From: Alopecurus myosuroides
Taxonomy: Eukaryota; Streptophyta; Magnoliopsida; Poales; Poaceae
Assembly: GCA_028641055.1 (NCBI GenBank)
Contig: CM054060.1
Span: 62,091,371 to 62,155,370 of the forward strand
Direction of reading: 5' to 3'
Length of the DNA: 64,000 nucleotides
Both the position numbers and the translations under genes were made by a program. Each line of letters starts with the position of its first letter. Positions within the stretch are counted from its first letter, which is position 1. The notes under the pieces were generated by a model, which saw nothing but the letters and a program-made list of their open reading frames with translations, was not told the origin of the DNA and did no database searches. Shown piece by piece: positions 10,521 through 21,978 of this stretch.

Positions 10521-11905
10521 GGTTAGATTTCGAAATTTTTTCGCCGGAGGTGCAGTCTGTGAATTACTTTCACCACGTGGTTACCAGAGTCCATTTTGCC
10601 ACCACTACGTTCGGAACGGGAAAAAAACAAAAAGGATGCAACCTTCGCTAGGTTAATTTAGTTTGCCAAATCAGCTTACAGTATGGAACAGAGGGAGTAT
10701 ATATATGACAATAATGATATGTGCCATGATTAAACACAGAATTCAACTCCCTAGTCAATACAAATTCACTCAAACAACCCATGCATACAGTACCTAAAGG
10801 TGATCGCAGCACGTACAGCTTTAAATCATTCAGCAAAACATAACAGCCCTGTCCAAGAAATTCATGGCTCCCTCCCGGCCAACCTCAACCTCCAATCCTA
10901 CCCTTCACCAATCCCATCCCTCGCTGCAATCCGATTACAAGAGCAATCCAACCTGTACCGCCTCCCTCCAGCGCCGCTTCCACTGCTCCAACAAGGCCTC
11001 GCCTGCACACGCACCAAAACCAATACACCAAGTAAGCATCTTCGCCTCATCCCAATGTCACTCCCTGCATAAACAGCGAGATACCTAGTTACTGCCCGAC
11101 CTCGTCCTACTTCTCCACCACAACGCCCTCTCCAGCGACTACTACTACTACATGACCGGAATAATCACGACCTCTCTCGGGTCAGGTCTCAAACCAAAGC
11201 ACGGCCTGGAGTAAGATAACAACCTAGCTAGCTACTACATTATTATTTCTCACACACAACACAGTGGCGCCTTCGGGCTAAGCACGTCTTGTCAACAATA
11301 GGGGAATTACAAAATCGCATCAAGATTCTCACCGACAGATCGTAACTACATCATCTACACATCACTCGTGGTGCCCGTGCAAGATAAGATTGCAACTGAA
11401 AGTCAATTGTTTTTCGACCCTTTGGATTCACGGATCAAAACAGCTACATGCTGACCGAAATAAAACGCAGAGCTTGAAAACAAGCAAGCTTTCCAGAAAG
11501 CATGACCAAATTAAAGTGTCACCTTAATCCACTTCCCCATCAATTTATCAGCATAGCAAATCAAAAAAAATTAGTTGATAGCAAACGTCAGGTATTTATG
11601 CTGCAAATCAGAACACACTTCCATCTCCATCAAAGACATTTACATCACAACAAAGTATAAACAATCTGAATACTATCAAAGGCTAAACTGCCACCAACTA
11701 CAGCTAACATGAGCGGCTACATTGACATAAAGAAAGTTATTTCTGCTCATCTGTGGCCTAACTTTTCAGAAAGTAATATCTCCAGTAAAGAGGCACAACA
11801 TTTTGATATAGTATTCAACTGGATTTCATCCGAACTAACTAAGGACCTAACCATAGAGAGCCATGGCACAATGCCCATGGCTCAGACCAGAGGAGAAGAT
11901 CTGGA
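10521..11905. other. AT-rich region without a supported gene
   Basis: Contains the right end of a Stowaway at about 10678-10697 (GGAACAGAGGGAG then TA), with no left partner visible, so it is a truncated MITE. From 10750 to 11700 the sequence resembles untranslated or intronic DNA with short CT-rich runs. ORFs at 10800-11088 (plus) are short and repetitive and I do not believe them. This interval could be the intron or 3' region of the putative minus-strand gene starting near 12.6 kb. Confidence 0.4.
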
Positions 11906-11911
11906 GCTCAC

Positions 11912-12609
11912 CTGTGACGGATTGTAGTCGATGACGATCATAGTCAGTGGAGAGGCGCCCTCCCGCTGGCAACGGAGAACACCACCGGTCTACAGACCAG
12001 TGCCGGCCTCCATGGGCACATCAAAGGTTGTGCCGGCAGCAGCAGCTCAAGGAGGCGGTCGGGGGAGACACCGGCAGCAGCAGCCCGGGCAGGCAATCAC
12101 CAGCAGCTCGGGCTCCGGCATGTCCAGGCCGTCCCCTTCCTTCCTTTCTACGTCGCCGTCCGCATCGACAGTCATCTCCAGCCGCTCCACTACCAGCTGA
12201 GCCGGAGAGCGTCGAGGTGGTCGTGGCCGGTGCGTACCGGGAGGAGACGCGGTCGCAGTGGCCGGGTCCAAGGGAGCAGCCGCCGGTGCGGCTGGCCCGC
12301 ACGCCATGGAGCGGGCTTTTCCGTCGGGGCCCGCATGGGAAAGCTGCGGGCTTGGACGCGCTCGCCCTCTGCCGGCCAGCGCCGAACCTCGGCGGCGGGT
12401 AGGGTCGGCGGTGGGGAGCCGGCAAAATCGAGAGCTGTCCGCGTTGGCGAAGAGAAAGCTCGGGAGCAGAGGAGGCGAAGATTGCGGCCGGACGAGGGGA
12501 AAAGGCGGCGGAGGAGGAGCTGGCGGTCGGTGGTGGGCAGCGGCGCGATTGGATCGGGGTGGAGTGGAGTGGATTCGCGGGGAGAGAGAAAGGGCAAATT
12601 GTGGAGGCG
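11912..12609 (-). CDS. Putative GC-rich first exon of an unidentified gene
   Basis: The block is strongly GC/CpG-rich compared with its flanks. It begins, on minus, with a CT-rich leader and ends at a consensus donor CACAG|GTGAGC (exon end 11912). Within it an 86-residue frame starts at 12307 (MACGPAAPAAAPLDPATATA) and stops at 12047. A second ATG at 11941 opens a frame MIVIDYNPSQ that runs in phase 0 into the donor, so the real CDS could start there with the 86-residue frame acting as an upstream ORF. No downstream exon could be identified. No domain is recognised; a captured gene 5' end is an alternative. Confidence 0.3.
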
Positions 12610-12617
12610 CACACGAC

Positions 12618-13103
12618 CAAATCTGGCCAACGTGCCGGCCCAGGCCCGGCACGGCACGCAAAGGAGCGTCACGTGCTTAGCACGGCCCGGCCCGTAGTGG
12701 CCCGTTAAAGCACGTGCCGTGCCGTGCCAGCACGCGGGCGGCAGATAAAGGCCCAGGCACGGCACCTTCGCTTAACGGGCCGGCCCGCGGCACGTGTAGC
12801 CCGTCTGGGCGCGTTTTGGCACGTTTTTTTTTTACCTATTCTGCCCGACCGTTGCCTTCCGCTCCCGCTCCTCGAACAAAACCAGCGACACAGCGCAGCG
12901 TACGAGTACGACCGATTCGGAAAAACGCTTCACGTGCCGTGCCGGGCTAGCATGCGGGCTCCAGACCGCGGCCCAAGCACGGCCCAGCATATTACACGTG
13001 CCTGGCACGGCCCGTATATACTCGTGCCGGGCCGGCCCGTCACGTGCCTGGCACGCGGGCTAACGAGCCGGCACGCAGCCCGCGGGCACGTTGGCCAGGT
13101 ATG
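12618..13103. mobile_element. hAT-type MITE, 486 bp, with 8-bp target duplication
   Basis: Direct flanks CACACGAC occur at 12610-12617 and 13104-13111. The element begins CAAATCTGGCCAACGTGCC and ends GGCACGTTGGCCAGGTATG, so the termini are CA...TG with a shared inverted core CTGGCCAACGTGCC. The interior is packed with GGCACGGCCCG and CACGTG motifs in both orientations, typical of hAT subterminal repeats. It is non-coding; ORFs running through it are compositional. It sits immediately 5' of the GC-rich exon on minus. Confidence 0.85.
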
Positions 13104-13111
13104 CACACGAC

Positions 13112-13729
13112 AGAGGGAGCTAACCTAACCTCGTTCGGGGTCGGTTGGATGGGCTGGGCTCCAGCCCAACAATCTCACTTCTGCACCCCATTTTCCAATT
13201 AATTCAAACCGTATATTCTCCCTCCAAAACTGCAGAAATACATAACAAACGCCCTAGAAAACTATTCCCACTGTTTAAAAAAAGTTTGAAGGAATCACGT
13301 AAAATATTTCACAACAGAGTGAAAACTAGATAAATTTCCCCTGACCAACTTATCCATCTCGAGTATCAAATCGTGTCCATTTGTACTATCAGATTCAAAT
13401 TTAAGATCGAACATCTCGATTTGAACTTAAGTAGAGTTCACCGAGTATGTAGTGTGAGAGGGGAGGAAATCATAGAGCGTTCCATGCATGTAAGAAATTT
13501 CACGTAGAAATATCAAATCGGATAAGGCTCATGATAGATATGTGATGCAAGTAATTAACTACTTAAAACATGTGGTTCTTTTGGGAGTAAAAAACATGTG
13601 AGAGAAACACGCAGTGAGGCCAAGAAGACGCATAAGATTAATTAAGTAAAAGCTCGAGGGTATAGTCGATGTCGGCGTGGTTTGCGGAAAGAGCAAGACA
13701 TGCTATGCATACTGGAGAGTTACCATCTA
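13112..13729. other. No gene seen
   Basis: AT-rich sequence with no supported ORF. The phrase ATAAGGCTCATGA near 13522 has a diverged counterpart near 17090 (ACGAGGCTCATGA), so the left edge of the diverged-repeat field probably lies here. Confidence 0.5.
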
Positions 13730-13853
13730 CTCCCACCGTTCAACAATAGATGACTTGCATTTGTCCACATATAGATGTATCTAGATACTAAAACATGTCC
13801 AGATACATCCATATATAGATAAGTGGAAGTCATCTATTATTGAACGGAGGGAG
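13730..13853. mobile_element. Stowaway MITE (124 bp)
   Basis: Begins CTCCCACCGTTCAACAATAG after TA at 13728-13729 and ends TATTGAACGGAGGGAG before TA at 13854-13855. The arms are complementary apart from a few changes, including CCCACC for CCCTCC in the left terminus. Confidence 0.93.
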
Positions 13854-14224
13854 TAAGAGATAACGTAAGGCCCCGCACTTGGTTCACGAGTTTATGTATT
13901 TTAGGTACATCATATTAGTGTATCTCGGGAGTTCATACAAATCAAAGTCAATTTGAAATACCGGCCTCGGCCGGATGATTGAGTTGGGAGGCAATGTCCA
14001 GTAGGAAATGATGATCGTGCATGTGTGGCTCCTTCACTCTCTAAAGCACGGATCCAGGGTCGCGAGGCCTAGATTTTAGGTGGGTAGCACCGATTGTGTA
14101 GATCATCAATATCAATGCATGGCTCACCACAGAAGGGTGCGTATAGAAATTGATGGTTATGAGAGCACATATGCAAGGGCGTGGAACTAGAGAATATGTA
14201 CCCTAATAATATGGTGCGTCCATT

Positions 14225-14440
14225 CAACACATGAAATGACAAGTATTAGTCATCTCCTAGCATGAATTAAGAACCCTAATTCCGCATGGGGATGAAAACA
14301 CACATGAAATGACGGGTAATTAACCGTCTCCTAACATGAAATAAGGAACCTAATAATGAGGCGATGAAACAACACATGAAATGATAGTTCTTAACTATCA
14401 CCATAAGAATAAAATAGGAATGTGCAAGGCGTAGAAACAA
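14225..14440 (+). repeat. Degenerate ~70-bp tandem repeat, cluster 1
   Basis: ACATGAAATGA starts at about 14230, 14301 and 14371, spaced close to 70 bp. Each is followed by a TAATTAACC / TTAACTATC-type phrase, a CTCCTAACAT-type phrase and CCCTAAT. Units share roughly the same order of words but are strongly diverged. No ORF follows the repeat. Confidence 0.65.
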
Positions 14441-14740
14441 TGCAAGGAATAGCTAGCGGGTAATAACTATCTTGTTAATAGAAACATGCCATAATAATTT
14501 TTATTATTTTATATTTCCAAGTTGATGATTAAGTTTGTGATTGTGTGCTATAATTGTTTTAGTTCCGCATAGTGCGTACTCGGATGAAAACCCTAATACA
14601 TGTGTGGAAGAATAGACACCATTTTATATTCCCAGTCTCGCCTCTAAAACTGGTGCATATGTTATTGATAGTCCTGATTTCCTGACTATGGGGAAAATAT
14701 AAATTTTTGTAAGGTTGTCGATAATATATGATATCAGATT

Positions 14741-16328
14741 TGTTGGAGAACAATGACGATGGATAGACATAATTGATATACCAATGAAACACATCGTCAA
14801 TATTGTTATCGGTATTTTCTCAGTTCTAGTATTACCGTTACTATAATCGTAAAATCGTAAGACACGTATAGGTCTGGATACGATATGGACGTTGTGTTTC
14901 CTCCAAACGTCAACATGGTAATTATAAAGTTCGAATCTTTCTCTTACAGGATAGTATGACGATGTTCTGTATCGGGTAGTTACCGGAATTGCTATCCCTA
15001 ACGATGGAGAAATACACTTTGAACCCTCTCAAGTATTAAATTGTTCTTCATCGTCTGAACAGACATGTGATCATGGTGATGATCACAGAGAACATCGGTA
15101 ATACGGATCGGTAAAAGAATACATGCTGGCTAACGAGGATAACACAACTGTTTCACCTCTGGCTTCGTAAAGTATCGAGAAGCAATGCGATGAGTGATTG
15201 ATAGTAATACATCAGTTCTCACGATGAAGATATGCGTGATATATGTGGGGATCATTATGTGAATCAAGGTACCACTAATGATCACCGTATTGTAAGGAGT
15301 TCCGAACACGTCCACATATATTCGAACCCGTAAGGCCACAAACTTAACGGTCTAGCGACATTTAGGAATGTCGGCAGTATACGAAGATAAGAGAGAAGCG
15401 TTCCGCGAGTGCTCGAAAAGTCTAAGAATGCTTTCGAGAGTTCCCTTCTGATTCTGGAAGTGTACGGAGTGGTCCTGGGAGTGTTCGAAAGTGTTCCTAG
15501 CATAAACGGAAGGTTTTGGAAGGACCAAAAGGAATCAGAATAGTATGGAATGTTCAAGAAGGCTCTGAAAGGGTCTGGAACGATCTAGGCTATCTTAGGA
15601 AGTAAGAAGGTTTCATAATAGGTGCAACCACATTGCCCCGAGGGGCAAGGCAAGTGTCCATAAGGATTTTTGGATTGGACAATGTAGCCAGTGTTCTAAT
15701 AGTTTCGGTTGATGGAGACCTACCGAAACTCTCTCAAACTTTTGGGCAGGTTTATGGATAACCCAAGGGGCTTGGCCACCTATAGAAGGAGGCCAGGGGG
15801 CACCTAAAGGAATCATAATTCGCAGACCTACCTCCCAAAGTAGTTGCACCACCTCCCCGCTTAAAACCCTTGCCGCCGACATGCCGCCGCCGCCCTATGT
15901 CGCGAGCTCTTGCCATGCCATGCCGCTGCCTCTTGCATCGATGATCATTGCCCTCGTGTATCCATCACCTCCATGGTATAGAACTAAACCCCGGGGACGG
16001 CATGCCCTATGTCTCTTCTCTCTCGCTAGAGTGATGTCGGGTCGTCTACTCTGTTTAGATCTAAACTAGACGGTGATCGTGGAGCACCAGATCTTCATTG
16101 GCTTGATTCCCCTCTTCGTCCATGTTCTTGATCACACGCCGACACCATGATCGTGGGATAATACATCTCCTCGAGATTAGACAATTCTAATTGTGGGTAT
16201 TGACTAAATCTACTTCCATGTCGACCTCGTCATTCACAAACTTAGGCTAGTTTGATCCGGTACCTCTTCCTCTTGCATTGGATGTTGGTTATGCTCTAGT
16301 TTTTTCTTCTGTAGCGCGTTCCCCAACA
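14741..16328 (+). mobile_element. Solo-LTR-like block of a probable gypsy retrotransposon
   Basis: The ends form a short inverted repeat: TGTTGGAGAAC at 14741 and GTTCCCCAACA ending at 16328. A TATA-like CTATAGAAGG at 15780-15789 follows GGCCAC and is followed by an AGGAGGCC leader, the usual arrangement in Triticeae gypsy LTRs. No primer-binding site or polyprotein follows, so it would be a solo LTR. The 5-bp flanks (AGATT and CTTGC) do not match, so the left boundary or even the solo-LTR reading is uncertain. Confidence 0.45.
15780..15789 (+). promoter_or_regulatory. TATA-like box in the LTR-like block
   Basis: CTATAGAAGG followed by AGGCCAGGGGGCACC resembles the core promoter of grass gypsy LTRs. 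Transcription would start about 30 bp downstream on plus. Confidence 0.4.
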
Positions 16329-16359
16329 CTTGCTGCATGACATAACTGCGTACGCGAAA

Positions 16360-16620
16360 TGGGTCATGAAATGAAAAGTATTATCAGTTTCGTAGCATCA
16401 ATGTGCGAAAATGAAACGGAACATGAAAATAATGAATAGTGGCCATTTTCGAAGCATAAACTAGCATGCGGCAACAAACAAGCACGTGAAATGATGGGTA
16501 ATAGTCATCTCCTACGACAAAATAATGAACATAATAACACGCGTCGATGAAACAACACATGAAATGATTGGTATCAGCTATGCAAAAGCACGGAACTAGT
16601 CTATGCCTGACGCAAAAATT
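16360..16620 (+). repeat. Degenerate ~70-bp tandem repeat, cluster 2
   Basis: CATGAAATGA or CGTGAAATGA recurs at about 16367, 16487 and 16559, with the companion phrases GGTAATAGTCATCTCCTAC and AATAATGAAC. Same family as clusters 1 and 3. It begins just after the LTR-like block, so that block may have split one older array. Confidence 0.6.
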
Positions 16621-18290
16621 GGGTTGGAAAACCCTAATGTTGTGTGTTATATCCCCAAAATGGGCGATAAAGTGCCCAAATGATTATTCTCCACGACACC
16701 TTATAAATCCCACATGAACGAGCGTGAAAAGATCTACATGCTTTTGTACGTATGTGTACCTACAACCACCAACACTACAATTGGGCGGGAAATTCCAAAA
16801 CAGTATGCTACCCAAAAATGAAAACAATGTTTCATAGCCACCGCGAAGAACGGGATAAAAAAAGGCTAAAACAATGATTTTGTTCTAACTCTATATGGTC
16901 GTGTGCCGCCGGTGGTTAACTAAATTCGAGTGACATGTGTGAGATGAAGCTTCGTTATGGTATTTTTTTTCTCGTCGGCGACCTAGAGTGATGCTCCATT
17001 GGAGACTTAAAATGACGATTAGAACCTAAGTATAGTTAACCGATGCAAGAAATATGAGAAAATATTAGCCAAAAAATATCAAATGAATACGAGGCTCATG
17101 AAAAATAACATATGCACCTAGTTAGATTTTTTTTCTATCTACCTCGGGAATTTTAGGGTTTAGAAATCACAATAAATGGAGCAGGTGTCTAGGCTGATCT
17201 AGAGGTGCAGGGTAGTATCTTTTCGGAGTATGTAGTCGAAGGTTGTATGTTTGGGTAACGGGAGAGAAAGTACGTCATAGGTTTGAAGATTAACTAGTTG
17301 AGATATGAGGTGAGACCTGCCTAGGGGTGACATGTTGCTCTTGGCTCATGAGTTTACGAGGCATTAGTATTCGTATCTCAAGTGTTTGGACTAAATCAAA
17401 CTATATTAGAGATATTTTCTACACATGGGTGATTGGATTGGGAGATAGTTACCGTTGTAGGAGATGACGACCATGCATGGGTACCTCATCACACTAGATC
17501 ACTAACTAGTGCTCGTTGGGCCAGGATTTTTAAGGTGCGCGGAGCCGAGGGTGAATCTTAGCAATGGTCTCGGGGCACAAATCTCAAAGGAGGGTGTAGG
17601 ATGCTCGGAGGATGATGGGTGGGGTGATGGGAGGCCCCTTAGACAATGGGATAGTTTCATAAGAGATAAGGTAGATGACTGGTAGGCTGATCATGAGAAA
17701 GATGGGTAGATATGGTATTTTTTGTTTGATATAAAACTTAGTAACGAGATAGAACCATTCTCCTGGGATATGTGTTTATGCACTGCTGCCCTTAACTTTC
17801 TCTCTTGTCCATCTACATTTCCCTCATGGCTTAGCGCAACAGTTTGCCCCGCCTTACTTCACCTAACAACCAGTTTTATCGCCTAGGTATTCGATGTTGC
17901 CTCGCGTTATCGTCCACTCCTCATCTCTGTCCCTAACAACCATCTTCCTATGCTACATTTTTTGCATCACTCTATGCCGTCATATACTCCACCCTACCCC
18001 CCCTCAAACAAATCGGTTTTCTCGTAGCGAGTTTGGCATTACCATCATGTTACTGTCCACTCTGCCATGCCTCCCCTAATCGGTAGTTAAGACAAAGTTG
18101 AAATCCTTTGGAGCAACTCTGGTGAGATTTATAATGCCTCTAAAATTGCCTCAATCGGACCTTTTGTATGCGAAATTGACCAATTACAGACAAATATATT
18201 GATGGTGAAATCAAACTAGACTAGAATTTTGGCACACATGGGTGATTGTGTTGGCAGATAGTTGCGCTGCATTAAATGGCGACCATACAT
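16621..18290 (+). repeat. Diverged repeat field, larger units
   Basis: Several longer phrases here have diverged counterparts elsewhere in 13.4-19.3 kb. GAGGTGAGACCTGCCTAGG (about 17308) corresponds to AAGGTGAGACTCACCTAGC (about 18981). CACATGGGTGATTG near 17420 recurs near 18235, followed in both cases by a GGGAGATAGTT / GGCAGATAGTT phrase and a GACCATGCATG / GACCATACATG phrase. This points to units of several hundred bp to about 1 kb that have decayed. No gene is supported. Confidence 0.5.
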
Positions 18291-18299
18291 GTGCACCCC

Positions 18300-18690
18300 G
18301 CAACAATGAAAAATGAAATGATATGCAACAGTTATCTCCCAACAAAAATAATAGCTCACATCATTACAAATGAAATGAATAATTATATTCTAACATAAAA
18401 TAATAATGTTGGACAAAAAAATTACACATGAAATGACCGATAATAACAATGTACTAGCATAAAAGTAATGCCACGTGACGACAAATTGGAAGATGGAAAA
18501 TATATGCAATAACCATTTCCTAATATAAAATAAGGACCACGTTAACACACGATGACGTAATAGCACATAGAATGATAGGTAACAACTACCTCACAACATA
18601 AATGAAAAGATCCTAGTAGGAGACAATAACGTAATTAATGACGCATGAAATGACAGTGAATAACTATTTTTCGAATAAAATTAGTCTATG
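18300..18690 (+). repeat. Degenerate ~70-bp tandem repeat, cluster 3
   Basis: Unit starts (ATGAAATGA and variants) lie near 18310, 18369, 18427, 18492, 18566 and 18643, spaced 56-77 bp. Each is followed by GCAACAGTTATCTCC-, TAATAACAATG- or GTAACAACTACCTC-like words and an AACATAAA-like end. This is the longest run of units in the window. Confidence 0.65.
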
Positions 18691-20280
18691 TCGAAACAAT
18701 ATTCTCGACTACTTTGCCTCGGGCTTGAGTATTTGGGGATAACCAATCACGAAGGGCTATAGAGGTACCAGCAAGGGTGGCACACTCGATAAGTGCTAGA
18801 ACGACGCATTCGAAAACATTTAGTTTGGGGACCGAGAGGGTCATGTGTTGTGGAGTCCGAAATTAATTAAGTTTTTTTTTTGAAGACTGTACTGTAGGGA
18901 AAAACCCTACGGTGTAAATTTGATATATATAAAAACGGAAAGCCAGAAGTTTTCCTTGCAGGAAATTAATTAAATAGTTAAAGGATAAGGTGAGACTCAC
19001 CTAGCATTGGCATGCCATGCTTGGATCTTGTTTCTTGTGATTTCAATTGGACTCAATAAAAATCAATTTGAAATTTTTGCCTCGGGCGGGATGATTGAGG
19101 TTTGCGGAGCTGATCGGCCTAGGAGACAAAATTTCAATTAATTAACTTAATTCTTAATTCGATAATGTCACCCAATTTCAGTTGCAACTCATGAGAAACC
19201 CACCGAGAAAATTTAGTTGCAACCTATCCAACCGGGGAAAAGTTTCGGTTGCAATATGTGCGACTCATAGGCCGCACACATCTGGAGTTGAAAAGGCTCT
19301 AACATTTATTCTCAAGTGAATAATAATTAGCAAAATCGTTAGATAAATAATTAAACGGTTCTAACAGGCATGCAACATCACGTCGTTTCCCGCCCGGTTG
19401 ATATCACTTTTTGTCTTGTCTTGCCGACAAATAAGAGCATTATGAGGTTTCATGGATTTTCCCCCTGGTCCACGATGTGGTCAGAGTTAGGATCGACAAC
19501 GACTACCATGGCCATTGATCATGGGGAAGAAGAGGAACTAACCTTGTCTTCTACAAATTATGCAATAATTTTTTAAGCTTGACATCTCATAAGATTTTCT
19601 TTTACCTCGTGAACTCATAACAATTCCTACTCTTAACTCATAAGTATTATTGTGTAATTCTTTTTGTTTATTTCATTTCAATGGGCCCCAATATTTCATG
19701 GGGTTGCAGGGACAAGGTCAGAACATTATCCCTCGGTCCAATACCACTGGAAATTTACCACCACCCGTGATGTCTAGGATTTTGCTCAATAGTAGCACAC
19801 CGCCGTAAACGCATGTGCACCTAAGCCATTTGCCCGACAATTTATGTGTTGATTATGATGACAAAAATTGACAAGGATTTTACTTAAACTTATTTACTTA
19901 TACCACAAGCTCTCGTGCTACTCATCATCATTGTCTTTCTCCGAAAGAAAGGCATTTTGTGTGAGTTATATTTGCAATCATCCCCTTTTTGTCGGATCCT
20001 TTGTTTCGGGATATCCAAGTGTTGCCTAATTGGGTGATGGCGACACTCTTCCATGTCGTTGTACAATGTTTTTGAAGACGGTGAAAATATTTTCCTCGCT
20101 ACATTCCTCTCCCGTAACGTTTTGGCGCGAAGCTAGGTAGGTGGTGTTCACAATGTTCCCATAAGCCCAAATAGCCAAAAATAGAGTCGACGTAGCCAGG
20201 CCAAACCCAGCGCGCCGGGGGTAACCGGGGAGGCCGGCGAAAGGGAAGCGAAAACCGTTTCGCTCGCCCGTGGGTCCGAC
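18691..20280. other. No gene seen
   Basis: AT-rich to mixed sequence with frequent stops in all frames. One phrase at 19040-19100 (CAATTTGAAATTTTTGCC) echoes 13950 (CAATTTGAAATACCGGCC), so the diverged repeat field reaches about 19.1 kb. The ORF at 19370-19576 shows no recognisable features. Confidence 0.5.
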
Positions 20281-20289
20281 GAGTCAGCT

Positions 20290-21177
20290 ACCGTGGCAGT
20301 CGTCGTCCTCACCGCGTTGCTTCCCGTGTTGTTTAATGCAGTCGCCGACATCCTTTCTCAGACTGCCGGGGACGTCCTATGGACCACGCGGCGGCATTAT
20401 AGCGTTACATCGCCGAGCTTCCCGCCCACGCTGATATTCCTGAAGTCATGCCTCTGGACGTCCAGCCGGATCCTCGCCGGGCGCCGGACAACCATGCCAT
20501 CTGGAAGGCGTACTTCGACCAACGGCACGCCTATGGTGTCTGGCCGCCAAAACTCCGGCATCCACAACTTATGGTGAGGTGAGCCCGGGTTGAGCTGACA
20601 TGGAGGCCGTCCCTCTCCCGTCGCCAAAGGGCCTCTTGGATGCCAAGGGGCATGGCCGCCAGGTCCTCATCCTCCTTAGCGGGATGACATCTCGCGGTTA
20701 GTCGGGCTCGGCACCGAAGACACCCCTCTCCCCGGTCAAGCCCGAGCAACATGAGTCGCCGCTCCGACGGCGTACTCGCGGTAGCACCCTGTTAGCGCAC
20801 ACCTTCGCCTCGTCAGGCCGAAGAAGGAGGCCAGCGCCTGTAAGAAAAATACGACGACAGCATGGAGAGAGGAACACGCCTCCATGGCCAGGGACGACAT
20901 CGAGCCCATGATCGTCGAGTCCAAGGCGCAATTCTCGGCGGATGAGATGGAGCGGCAATGACACGCGCTGGAGGAGATCGCCGCACAGCCACACGCTGCC
21001 ATCGCCGAAGAGTGGGGTATCACCCCGCTCGAGAACAACGACGAGGAGGTGCCCGCGCCGCCGAAGAAGTCCGACAACCCAGAGGCGAGCTGCAGCTACA
21101 CCGCCTCGAAGAAGGAGCCGCCGAGCGACGACGACCACCACTACACCGAGGTCTACCACCTCCTCGGCATAAATTAG
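20290..21177 (+). pseudogene. Degenerate transposon-associated ORF
   Basis: GC-rich block with an ORF broken by frameshifts and stops. Coherent pieces are PDNHAIWKAYFDQRHAYGVW (about 20487-20546) and a terminal part beginning EEHASMARDDIEPMIVESKA near 20873, with one TGA at 20958. It ends YTEVYHLLGIN* at 21177 after an acidic, Lys/Glu-rich stretch. Proteins of this composition recur as accessory ORFs in grass DNA transposons. I cannot name the superfamily. The downstream 240 bp end in TGAGATACTCTAAG, similar to the GGAGATGCTCTAAG terminus of some grass DNA elements, so the element may end near 21420. Confidence 0.4.
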
Positions 21178-21485
21178 TTTGAAATTTCGTTTCAGTGTTC
21201 AAAGCGCCGATGTCTTCGCCTATATTCGTCCAAATATTTGTAGAATTTCAAGTGTTCGTTCGAATTTGTGCAATGCTTGTCGATTTTCGCCTAGCCGTGT
21301 TTGGTTCGCGGCCGGTAAGCATCGCCTCCCCAGGCTGAAAATAGCGCCAACACTCTCCCAAACTACGCTATTTTCCGCCAAAAATGGCCCGAGGGCGCAA
21401 ACGTCCTGAGATACTCTAAGTCAACGACAAAACATATTTGGTGGATAGAATCCGCGGTAAAAAGAAAAATCGGGAAGAGAGTCCG

Positions 21486-21640
21486 CCCAAGATAAATTTC
21501 GGGAGAACTCCGGCGGGCATATTCGATTTCGCCACCCAAAATTTGGGAGCGAGCTCGTCCAAACGGAATTTCGGGAGAACTCTCACGCCGCCCATATTTG
21601 ATTTGCCGCCGAAAATTTGGAGCCCGCCACAACTAAAATT
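21486..21640 (+). repeat. Imperfect tandem repeat, ~69-70 bp, two units and a fragment
   Basis: AATTTCGGGAGAACTC recurs at about 21496 and 21566, each followed by a GCCCATATTTGATTTGCC-type phrase and AAAATTTGG. A third, shorter partial unit follows. It lies 340 bp upstream of the first ATG of the putative gene at 21979. Confidence 0.6.
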
Positions 21641-21978
21641 CGGAAAAGCGGCCGCTGCACGTATTTGCTTTGCTATCGGGCCCCAAAAATTTATTTTGGG
21701 CTGAGCGGGAGGCCAAAATTTTGGACAAGTCTTTGGCACTGCCCAGCCCCACCCACCACTCCCGCAGCATACCACACCTCGATGGATCCACCCTTTTCTC
21801 CTCCCACCCACACCATCTCCCCGATCCCCTTTTTCCGCCGCCGTGGTTCAATCCGGCCAGCTCCGGCCACTCCCTGCGCCGCAGACCACCGCCTCGCCAT
21901 CGGATCCTCCTCTCCCGGTTCCACTATGGGGAAACATCGAATCGCTGTTCCACCTCAAACCCTCACTCAGATGCTGGA

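Noticed and set aside
12021..12765. Long overlapping ORFs (191-204 codons) on minus
   Set aside because: They overlap in different frames in CpG-rich DNA and partly cross the hAT MITE; only the 86-residue frame and the ATG at 11941 have plausible starts relative to a donor site.
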